Origin: Thraustochytrium sp. TN22
Lineage: Eukaryota > Sar > Bigyra > Thraustochytrida > Thraustochytriidae
DNA length: 64,000 bases
Direction of reading: 5' to 3'
NCBI GenBank assembly: GCA_013306675.1
Contig: JABLUY010000062.1
Coordinates: forward strand, 91,668-155,667
Below are positions 14,937-23,171 of the stretch, in pieces. Position 1 is the stretch's first letter, and each line of letters opens with the position of its first letter. Position numbers and translations under genes: made by a program. The notes below the pieces were generated by a model that was not told the DNA's origin, did not search any database, and saw only the letters and a list, made by a program, of their open reading frames with translations.

Positions 14937-17900
14937 TTATGGTGATGGCTCCTCGGGCAAGACAAGGTGCTCGAGAGTGTCGATTACGTCCTCGGTCTTG
15001 TTGACATAGTATTGCGCGGCCGTGGGCTTGCGGCCAACCGTGCAGGTGTACGTATCCGAGAAGGTGCCGCCCTCGCGACGCTCCGCCTCGGCCTGGGAGC
15101 CGAGGAAGTCGAGCACGGCTGTGTACATGTGCTCGTCTGAGGTGTCGTCGCCGACGCAGAAGCAGAACTGCGGCACGAAGTCGAGGTGCTCCTTGAGGAG
15201 CTCAAAGATGTGGTCGGCGGCCAAGCCCTTGTCGACGCCCTTGGGAAGGAGCTCGACGGTGTGCTTCTTACGGCTGACGACAACCGGGATGTTGACGGCG
15301 GCGATGGCCTCCTTGAGCTCGTTCTCCAGCTTGATGGCCTGCATGCCGCCCCACTCCGGGTCGGCCTGGCGGAACTGCCACGAGGCGGAGACGGCCGTCT
15401 GCGTCCAGGCACTGCCGCCGGTGCGCCACGTGTAGTCCTCGAGGATGCTGGGCACGTCGGCGGCCTTCATCCAGCTGTCCCAGGCCTTGTCGACGCCCGG
15501 GAGGATGAACTCCCAGCCGTCCGAGTCCTGCAGCTCGTCGGGCAAAGAGCCTTCCTGGCGCTCTTGGCGCTGCTGGCGCTGCAGCTGCATCTGGCGCTGC
15601 TGGTCCTGGTGCTCAAACTGCGCTTCAGGGGTGGCAGCGCCGCCCAGGGTGCCAGTGTGCAGCGCGGGTGAAACGGGGTCGCCGGTCTTGCGGCCCTGCA
15701 TGGCCAAGTGGCCCCAGCGGATCATGATGCCCGAGTGCGCGACGATGCCGAGCCGCATGGTGGGATCCTCAAGGATTTCCTGAAAAGCGGAGCGCAGCAC
15801 GTGCGCGCGGTTGCCTGAGATGACAAAGACGATGTTGCGCTCGTCGCTGCAGAGGCGCTTGACGATCTCAATGACGCGCGGCGAGAGCTTGCGCTTGGAG
15901 ACGCCCAGGAAGTCGCGCTTGACGGCCAGATTGCCGAGCTCGCGCGGCGCGAGCGTGCCGGCATAGTCGAGGAAGAAGAGGCGCTTCTCGCAGCGCTGGT
16001 AGCTGCGCCGCAGCTCCGACATGTTGAGCGGGTGGCAAAAGCCCTCGTGCACGATGTTCTCAAAGGACACCACGCTGTGGTACTCGGAGCCCTGGAGGAT
16101 GTCCTTGTCGAAGCCCGTGAGCGCGTTGATCTGGCCTTGGACACCGAGCTCTACATCCATGAGAATGTTGCGCGTCCACTCGGCCGAGGACCGGTTCGAG
16201 ATGTACGTGCAGTCGCGGTCCCTCCGCGCGTTGCGCTCCTCGACCGTCATGCAGAGTGCATTGTCCATGGCGCGCGAAACCTCCTTGATGTCAAAGCAGT
16301 TGACGCGGATGGCGCCGTTCAGCACGCGAGAGGCCGCGGAGAACTCGGACATGATGACCACGCCGGCCGGGTCGCGGTGGCAAAAGGTGTACTCGAGTGG
16401 GCGCAGGTTGAGGCCCTCCATGACGGGCGTGCAGACCATGATGTCAGCCGCGGCCCAAATTGCTGCACGCGCCTCGACGCCCGGCCAGTTGTGCGGCGCG
16501 TACTCTTTGAAGAAGACCACCGGGCCGTACACGCGGTTGATGCGCTCGCACAGCTGCTTGACCTCCTGGACAGCGCGCTCGGTCCCGTAGAGCGCGCGCG
16601 CGGCCTCCGCCTCGACGTCAATCTCCATCTCGCCCGACATTTCGCCCGCGGCCTCGATCTCGTCGTCGGCGGCGCGGTCCGCCATGCGCATGAGCGTCTC
16701 GTTCATCATGATGAGCCCGTGCTGCACGAGCACCACCTTGCCGCGATACCGCGGGCACTCGGCCAGCAGGCGCTCAAAGGCCAATAGCTTCAGCGGCACG
16801 CCCTGCAGACGCGTCATCTCGTCCATGGCCACGATGATTGTCTTGCCGCGGTGCGCCTCGCGGATTGCCTGTGCGCCGTCCTGGCCATTTTGCGAGAGCA
16901 CGGCGCTGTCCAGCAGGTGCCGCTCCACGCCCACGTGGGAGATGGCCACCAGCACGGCGCGCTCCATGTGGTCCACCACGAGTCGCCCGCCCTTTTGTGA
17001 GTGGAATTGGAGCCCAAGGAACCGCTTGCACGAGGTGATGAAGTGCCGAGCGTGGTCAAAGGTGTGAAAGCCCACGACGTCCGCGCCCAGCATGCCCTCC
17101 AGGAGCTCGTTGCGCACAGAGAGGGTGCGGAAGATCTCCGACGTCGGAAACGGCGTGTGCAAGAAGAAGACAATCTTGGGCTGCAGGCTGCGCGACAGGC
17201 CGGCCGCCACGGCGCGCTCACGCAGCAACGTGGGCACCAGCATGAGCGGGAAGTTGTGTACCCACACCAGGTCGCGGCTCGAGACGTGCTCCATGACGTG
17301 CTCCATGATGACGTCCGCGAAGATGTTCGAGGTGCGCAAGAAGCCCTGCCACCGATCGTGCCGCGTCGGCGTCTCCTCGCCGGCAGCTGACGCCTCGCTG
17401 GCCGTGCTGCCGCCGCTCGTGTAACGCTTGTTCAGCCGCCTTCCAGAGCCGCTTGCCGTGGTCGTCGCGCTTGATGCGGGCCCGCTCGTCGAGGCCGCAG
17501 GCGACGGCTGTGCGCGGGTCTTGTCCTCGCGCGGCAGGTTCACGTTGAGCACGTTATGGAAGATGTCGCGAAAGCGCATCAGGCAGCTGCGCACGTAGTG
17601 GTCCACGAAGTCCTCACGCGAGAGGAAGATTGGCACGCAATCTAGGGCCTCCAGCTTGGCGCGGATCTCATCTCGGTCCTCGTCCTTGAGCCGCCACGCA
17701 AGCTCCGGGTCGTCGTGGCGCAGCACGTAGGGCGTCACGGCGCCCACCCACACAACGTCATGGTCGTATGCGACCGAGCCCTCCGACTTGCGCGAGATGC
17801 TCTCCGGGTTCCACTCCACGGTCCATCGCTCGCCATGCGCCGCATTCGCGCCGCCGTAGTACACGTTCACGGGCAGGTTGAAGGAGACGAGGAACATGCG

Positions 17901-19010
17901 ATAGCGATTCTTGACCTCGACCTTGGGCGGCACCACGGCCGCTTCCGCGGGCGCCGCGGCCTCGCCGCCGAGCCCGACCGCCGATGGCGGGAGAGCCGCC
18001 TGCATCAAGGCGGATGATGGCCAGTTCTCCGCCTCGGCTTGCAACGCCGCGCCCAGTGGAGGCGAGTTCTGCGGCAGCGCCGGCGTTGTGCTCGTCACGG
18101 ACGAGGCCGACTCGTAATCTAACGAGGCGCTCTCGTTGTCATCAGGCGACGCCGAGTAGTGCTTGCCGTCTCCGAGATCAAAGCGCACGTGCGGGTGGAT
18201 ACTGCCGTGAGCCTTGCTGCTGCTGCCAGCGCCCGTCTTGCGAATTGGCACGGGTTGCGCCACCGTAGCCGTCACTGGTGGCCGCCTGGGGCCGCCGCCG
18301 CTACTGCCGCCGCTCGTCTCGCGGACCAAGCCGGCCTGCAGCGCGCCTTCCTCGGAGGCCGCGGCGACCCGCGCAGTGGTAGGCGCCTCCGCCAGTGAAG
18401 GCTCCTCTGCCGCAGTTTGCTGCAGCTGCTGCTGCAGCTGCTCCTGCTGCTGCGGCGGCGGCGGCGAACTTTGATGGTCCTGCTGTTGCTGCTGTTGATC
18501 CTCGCCAGGTGGCATGGGCGGCGGCACGATGGCCGCGCCTGGCGCCGCCGGAGGCGGCACTGCGTCCTCCATGGAGGGCCAGGTCCCGGTCGTGCCCTGA
18601 GCGAACTCGGCGTCCGGGCCGGGCCCGAGGCGCGCCGAGGGCGACGATTCAGCCGTGGCGGCGCTCACGTCCTGCTCGTGCTGCTCCTCGTCGTAGTTGC
18701 CGATCTCGTCCATGACGGTCATTTCCCAGCCGTTGGGTACCAGCACGCGCGCGTGCGCCGCGATGGGCTCCCAGCCATGGAACTGCCCGCCGCTCATGAT
18801 GACATACTTGTACGAGAGCGTGATGCCTCGCGGCAGGTTCACCGGCCTGCTCGTGCGCCAGATCGGGTACTCCTGCGGCGTGGTCACCAAGTCCAGCCCC
18901 CGGTTCGGGCTGAACGACCCCAGGTTCACCGAGTCGCCCGTGATGCGCACATTCTGCCCGATGTCCAGGTCCGCCTTGACCTTGAAGGTCACCCTCGTCA
19001 GGTTGGGCAT
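14937..19010 (-). CDS. CBM20-fused trehalose-6-phosphate synthase/phosphatase-like protein with degenerate active sites
   Basis: 1,357 residues from MPNLTRVTFKVKADLDIG; the frame is open 64 codons further but that part is Ala/Arg low complexity. Residues 1-100 are a starch-binding CBM20 domain (NLGSFSPNRGLDL, YKYVIMSGGQFHGWEP). A Gln/Pro-rich linker of roughly 300 residues follows. Then come a GT20 domain (VSFNLPVNVYYGG, FLHTPFPTSEIFRTL, GFHTFDHARHFITSCKRFLGL) and a HAD phosphatase domain (FLDYAGTLAP, CVGDDTSDEHMY). The GT20 domain resembles plant class II TPS. The catalytic Arg and Lys of DRLD-x-x-KG are Glu and Gln here (MDEMTRLQG), and the second Asp of the phosphatase DxD motif is Ala. 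It may therefore be a glucan-binding regulatory protein and not an active trehalose synthase. Confidence 0.9.
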   Translation of the reverse strand: MPNLTRVTFKVKADLDIGQNVRITGDSVNLGSFSPNRGLDLVTTPQEYPIWRTSRPVNLPRGITLSYKYVIMSGGQFHGWEPIAAHARVLVPNGWEMTVMDEIGNYDEEQHEQDVSAATAESSPSARLGPGPDAEFAQGTTGTWPSMEDAVPPPAAPGAAIVPPPMPPGEDQQQQQQDHQSSPPPPQQQEQLQQQLQQTAAEEPSLAEAPTTARVAAASEEGALQAGLVRETSGGSSGGGPRRPPVTATVAQPVPIRKTGAGSSSKAHGSIHPHVRFDLGDGKHYSASPDDNESASLDYESASSVTSTTPALPQNSPPLGAALQAEAENWPSSALMQAALPPSAVGLGGEAAAPAEAAVVPPKVEVKNRYRMFLVSFNLPVNVYYGGANAAHGERWTVEWNPESISRKSEGSVAYDHDVVWVGAVTPYVLRHDDPELAWRLKDEDRDEIRAKLEALDCVPIFLSREDFVDHYVRSCLMRFRDIFHNVLNVNLPREDKTRAQPSPAASTSGPASSATTTASGSGRRLNKRYTSGGSTASEASAAGEETPTRHDRWQGFLRTSNIFADVIMEHVMEHVSSRDLVWVHNFPLMLVPTLLRERAVAAGLSRSLQPKIVFFLHTPFPTSEIFRTLSVRNELLEGMLGADVVGFHTFDHARHFITSCKRFLGLQFHSQKGGRLVVDHMERAVLVAISHVGVERHLLDSAVLSQNGQDGAQAIREAHRGKTIIVAMDEMTRLQGVPLKLLAFERLLAECPRYRGKVVLVQHGLIMMNETLMRMADRAADDEIEAAGEMSGEMEIDVEAEAARALYGTERAVQEVKQLCERINRVYGPVVFFKEYAPHNWPGVEARAAIWAAADIMVCTPVMEGLNLRPLEYTFCHRDPAGVVIMSEFSAASRVLNGAIRVNCFDIKEVSRAMDNALCMTVEERNARRDRDCTYISNRSSAEWTRNILMDVELGVQGQINALTGFDKDILQGSEYHSVVSFENIVHEGFCHPLNMSELRRSYQRCEKRLFFLDYAGTLAPRELGNLAVKRDFLGVSKRKLSPRVIEIVKRLCSDERNIVFVISGNRAHVLRSAFQEILEDPTMRLGIVAHSGIMIRWGHLAMQGRKTGDPVSPALHTGTLGGAATPEAQFEHQDQQRQMQLQRQQRQERQEGSLPDELQDSDGWEFILPGVDKAWDSWMKAADVPSILEDYTWRTGGSAWTQTAVSASWQFRQADPEWGGMQAIKLENELKEAIAAVNIPVVVSRKKHTVELLPKGVDKGLAADHIFELLKEHLDFVPQFCFCVGDDTSDEHMYTAVLDFLGSQAEAERREGGTFSDTYTCTVGRKPTAAQYYVNKTEDVIDTLEHLVLPEEPSP
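18420..18500 (-). repeat. Gln/Pro-coding trinucleotide repeats in the TPS linker
   Basis: CTG/CAG-type units encode Gln runs (DQQQQQQDHQ, QQQEQLQQQLQQ) interrupted by SSPPPP, in the disordered linker between CBM20 and GT20. Confidence 0.8.
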
Positions 19011-19256
19011 CGCGCCCTCGCCGCTCGCCTGCGGCCGCCTTCCCTCCGCCTCGGCGCGCCGGCCCCGCCTCGCCTCGCCTCGCCTCGCCTCGCCGGCGAC
19101 GCCTCGCCGGCGACGCGCCGCGACGCTTCCAGGCCCGACGCCGCCGACGACGCGCCCTGCGCAGGCCAGGCCAGGCCAGGCCAGCGCCGCCGCCGCCGCC
19201 AAAGAGGGAGCCGCGCCGCCGCCGCCCGCCGCCGCCGCCGCGCCCGCGCCGCGCCG

Positions 19257-19293
<37 letters not shown>

Positions 19294-19618
19294 GCGCGCC
19301 GCCGGCCGGGCGGGTTTGCTTGCTCGCGCGCGGCGCCTTGATCCAGCCGAGCCGGCTGATAGGCAGGCTGACGAGGCGCGGTCTCCCTCCTCTCCTTCCC
19401 CTTCCCCTCTCTCGCGCGCGCGCCCTCCTCTCGCGCCGCCTCTCTCCGCGGTCCGCGGCGGCGGCGCGGCGCGCGCGCGCGCAGACCGCGGCGGCGCGCG
19501 GCGGCGGCGGCGCGCGGGCGATGCGCGCGGCGGCGGCGGCGGGAGCGGCGGCGGCGCGTTTGAATTTTTGAACTGCGCGGCCGGCCGGCCGGGGTCGCGG
19601 CGGCGAGGCGGCGGGCAG
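19011..19618. promoter_or_regulatory. GC-rich bidirectional promoter region between TPS (-) and the karyopherin (+)
   Basis: 608 bp between two divergent start codons. It has extreme GC, with a (CCG)n run at about 19263-19292 and CGCCTCGCCT repeats at 19068-19100. Divergent transcription is inferred from gene orientation; no TATA-like element is evident. Confidence 0.5.
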
Positions 19619-22600
19619 ATGAGCATGGCGCGGCAGGCGGCCGCGCGCGGCGGCGCGGACGAGGCGGTGCGGCGGCTGGTGGTGGCGGCGCACGGGCTGT
19701 TCAACGGCGCCGGCGGCGAGACGCGGCGCAGGCAGTTCGACAGGTACCTGATGCAGTTCGTCAAGACCAAGGAGGCGTGGGCAGCGTGCTGCGAGGTGCT
19801 GAGGCTGGACCCCGCGCAGCTGGTGGCGCTGCACGCGCCGGAGCTGGCGGGCGAGAAGGGAGGAGGAGAGCAGGCGTGGAGCACGGCGGTGCTGTTTGCG
19901 AGCCAGGCGCTGCAGGGCATGGCGAGGCGCTCGCGGCAGCTTGGTCAGGTCGCAGCGCTGGGCGAGGACGGCCTGCCGGAGCTGGAGGGCTTCCTGCGCG
20001 AGGCGCTGGCGGCCTTCGCGCGGCCGCCGCTGGCCGCGACGCCGGTCGCGGACCGCGTGCGGGCGCAGCTCTTCCTCGCGTACGGCGCGCTGGCGGTGCG
20101 CAGCTGGCCGCCCGAGACACTCGTGGACCGCACCTCGGCCGCCTTTGAAGGCTTGGATCAACTACGCGCTCTGCGAGTCGTGGCCGAGCTGGCCGGCGAG
20201 GACGGCCTCTCGCTGGGACGCGAGCACAGAGAGCACCTCGACGCCGCGCTGCGCGCCGCCGCGCCCCGCATGCTGGACGAGCTTGCACGTCACTGCAGCG
20301 CGTCCAGCGCGCGCGACCCAGTGCAAGCCGCGGACCTCAACACGGCGCTGCTGGCCTGCCTCAGTGCGTGGCTCGCACTCGACGCCATCGGCCTTGACCA
20401 GCTCGGGACCAGCCCCGTACTGGACTTCGTCTTCGACATGCTCGGCTTCCTTGGCGCGCAGCCCGCGGCGGGGCGCGCCTGGATGCAGCTCGTCACCACT
20501 GGGCTCGAGATCGTGCACCAGCTGGCCGCGCTCGCCACGCTCGACACGAGCCGGAGCCAGGCACGCGGAGTCCCTGCTGCTAGGACGGGCGGCGAAGGAA
20601 CGGCCACTGCTCGCGCCGGGCTGCGCCGCCGCCTGCTGCGCTTTGACGCGCTGCTCTGCGTGGTGCGAGGCGCAAGCGGCCCCAACGGTGACCCCAAGCT
20701 GGCGGCCAACGCGTGCGCGAGCCTGGTCGGGGCGGCTGTGGCCCAGATATCGGCGCTCGGTGACCTGTGCGGCAGCTCCGGAGCCGTGTCGCCGCACGAG
20801 GTGGACGCTGGCATCGAAGCGGCGCTGGCAGCTGTAGCCGCCTGCATGTCCGCGAGCATGCCGATGGACGTGGTGAGCGCGACGCTGGAGTTCTGGCACG
20901 CCTGCGAGAAGGTGCAGACGGATCTAGCGCCGATCCCCGGCGCCTCGTCTGCCGCACTGCGTAGTCTGCGGCAGCAGTCAGAGCGCGCCGTCGTGCAGTA
21001 CTGCCGCGAGCTGATGGCCATACCTTCGGACGAAGTGTACGCCGGCGAATGGGACGAGCACGCGCGAGACGACTTCAAGGTGCTACGGCGCGACTTGCGC
21101 ATGCTCTTGCGCCTCCTTTTTGCCACTTCTGAGGCGACTGCAAAGTTCGTCCACTGGGCCCGCGAGGAGCTGGAATCGCCGGCGGCCACATGGCGCAGCG
21201 TCGAGTCGGCACTTCACGCTGTGAGCGCGCTGGCGCAGTCGCTCGACTGCACGCACGAGGACATGCAAGCCATTCTGGAGCGCGTGTCGGCCCTCGTCTG
21301 CAGCGGCGAGGCCGTGCACGCGGCGCTGCTGCGCACCGTGGTTGTGCTTGCTGGCGCCATGAGTGGCCCGGCGCGAGGCGCGCCGGATCACCTGGTGCGC
21401 CAGCTGTACGAGTGCGCCCACGCGAGCCTCTACGCGTCCGAGGAGGACGAGGTCTTTCCGATGCGCGAGGCCAAGGACCACGTTGGTGCCGTGGCGCTCG
21501 CCAAGCTGAGTGCCGCGCGGAGCTGCGCGCTCGTGCTGGCCGACTGCAGCCTACGTCAACCAGCGCTCCGCGGCAAGGCGCTCGTGCAGGACCTCGTTGA
21601 CGTGTTCTCATGCTGCTGCGCACGCATCGACGCCGACCGCACGCGCTGTGGCGCCCGCATGGTGCCTAGCCCCATGCGGCCGGAGGCCGCCGCCGTGACG
21701 CTCTCGCTGCGGAGCGTGGACCTCCTTGTCCAAGCGCTTTCATATGCCGCCTTTCATTGTCTGTGCGTCGAGCCGGGCGCCGCCTCACTCATGGCGGCTA
21801 TCGCGGAGCCTATTCTCAACCTGGTTCGGGAGAGCGTCCCGCGGCGCGCTGTGCAAGGCCTACACCTGAGTATGGTATTTCTAGGAAGCTCCGGCCGCAT
21901 GCGCGAGGAGAGCGAGGATTCGGCTGGGGCTAGCCGCGCCCACGACGGCTTTGTTCGCGCCATGCTCCCAAGCTTCACGCTGGCGCGCAGTCTCCTGGGC
22001 GCCAAGGAGTTGCACGAGGACGAGGACCTGCTGAATGCGGTCTTCTCGTTTCTCGCTGTCTTCTGCGCAGCCGCGCTTCCGGCGCACGCGGGTGATCTGC
22101 TCGTCGCCGTGCAAGACGCTCGCGCGGTGATCGCTCTGGGTACCGGCGCCGTGGCGACGGTGCGAGCGCTCGAACTTCTCGTGGCGCTCCTGCAGCAGTC
22201 CTCCGGGGCAGCCATCGCCTCAGAACACGCGCTGCGCCTTGGTCTCCTGGACTGCATTGCGGAGCTGCAGCAAGTGGCTTTGCGGGCTGGCGTCCTCGAA
22301 CTGGAGCGCGCAGATCCGGCTGGGCTGCGACTGGTTCTTCAGCTTACACGGACTGCGCTCGCGGGCGCCGCGGCGGAAGACCAGCCGCCCCCGCCTGCGC
22401 GAGTCCAGGAGCGTATCGCTTCGCTCGAGCAGCAGGGTATCTCCATCGTTGTGGCCGTGCTGTGCGACTCCGGCGTTGAGATCGAGGACCAAGATCTTGC
22501 GTTAGAGGTCCTGCAGATTGTCCGGGTGCTGATTCGAGGCGACTGTCGCGAAGACGTGGACGTCTTTCTTCAGCCGCCATTCCCAGGTATGCCAGCCTGG

Positions 22601-23020
22601 CTGCAAGCGATCCGTGACGCCGTCATGATGCGGCAGGGGACGGCTTTGACGCGCAGCCTGCTGCTCGGCGGTGGCGGCCGCATGCCAGCTTGGGCGATCG
22701 ACCGCATCGCGCTGAGCCTGCGCACCGTGCTGGGCCAGTACCCTGGCGCAGCGCCAGCGTGGACCGAGGAGGCGCTTCGGGACCCGCACGTGCCCCGCAA
22801 GGGGGCGAACCCCACGCTGAAGCGAGTCTTTCTCGAGAAGCTCGGCGAAGTTCGCAACGTCGCGCTCTTCAAGCGGCATCTTAAGCAGGTCTGTGGCGGC
22901 AAGCGCAAGGGCGCGCAGACCCAGCGTCCGCGCGAGGACAATATCGACAGTCAGGTTCGCAATGCCTTCGTCACTGCGATTGACAAGAGCAGAGGCGGGC
23001 CTGCAAACGGCGGCAGTTGA
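19619..23020 (+). CDS. Importin-beta superfamily karyopherin, transportin-3/importin-13-like
   Basis: 1,133 residues from MSMARQAAARGG; upstream codons are GC-rich low complexity. The protein is almost wholly helical, with repeated amphipathic helix pairs typical of HEAT-repeat karyopherins and a length in their usual range (900-1,200). The N-terminus fits an importin-beta start: a helix, a partial repeat with RRQFDRYLMQFVKTKEAWAACCEVL, then a segment rich in FASQALQ-like helices. Internal stretches such as RSVDLLVQALSYAAFHCLC and the C-terminal VALFKRHLKQVCGGKRKG also resemble transportin-SR/importin-13. These carry SR proteins and other cargoes across nuclear pores with Ran. Sequence divergence is high, so the subfamily is a guess. 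Another large HEAT protein is the alternative. Confidence 0.55.
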   Translation: MSMARQAAARGGADEAVRRLVVAAHGLFNGAGGETRRRQFDRYLMQFVKTKEAWAACCEVLRLDPAQLVALHAPELAGEKGGGEQAWSTAVLFASQALQGMARRSRQLGQVAALGEDGLPELEGFLREALAAFARPPLAATPVADRVRAQLFLAYGALAVRSWPPETLVDRTSAAFEGLDQLRALRVVAELAGEDGLSLGREHREHLDAALRAAAPRMLDELARHCSASSARDPVQAADLNTALLACLSAWLALDAIGLDQLGTSPVLDFVFDMLGFLGAQPAAGRAWMQLVTTGLEIVHQLAALATLDTSRSQARGVPAARTGGEGTATARAGLRRRLLRFDALLCVVRGASGPNGDPKLAANACASLVGAAVAQISALGDLCGSSGAVSPHEVDAGIEAALAAVAACMSASMPMDVVSATLEFWHACEKVQTDLAPIPGASSAALRSLRQQSERAVVQYCRELMAIPSDEVYAGEWDEHARDDFKVLRRDLRMLLRLLFATSEATAKFVHWAREELESPAATWRSVESALHAVSALAQSLDCTHEDMQAILERVSALVCSGEAVHAALLRTVVVLAGAMSGPARGAPDHLVRQLYECAHASLYASEEDEVFPMREAKDHVGAVALAKLSAARSCALVLADCSLRQPALRGKALVQDLVDVFSCCCARIDADRTRCGARMVPSPMRPEAAAVTLSLRSVDLLVQALSYAAFHCLCVEPGAASLMAAIAEPILNLVRESVPRRAVQGLHLSMVFLGSSGRMREESEDSAGASRAHDGFVRAMLPSFTLARSLLGAKELHEDEDLLNAVFSFLAVFCAAALPAHAGDLLVAVQDARAVIALGTGAVATVRALELLVALLQQSSGAAIASEHALRLGLLDCIAELQQVALRAGVLELERADPAGLRLVLQLTRTALAGAAAEDQPPPPARVQERIASLEQQGISIVVAVLCDSGVEIEDQDLALEVLQIVRVLIRGDCREDVDVFLQPPFPGMPAWLQAIRDAVMMRQGTALTRSLLLGGGGRMPAWAIDRIALSLRTVLGQYPGAAPAWTEEALRDPHVPRKGANPTLKRVFLEKLGEVRNVALFKRHLKQVCGGKRKGAQTQRPREDNIDSQVRNAFVTAIDKSRGGPANGGS

Positions 23021-23171
23021 TGTCCGGGAATGACAGAGCGGAAGATGAACGAACAAAATGTGAAACTGAAATGGTTCTGCCATGGCGCATATTTTGCGCG
23101 TGAGAGCCGTCGCGGGGAAGGCCAGGCACCTGGGGGGACCACATACACAAACAGAGACATGCGCGCGCACA

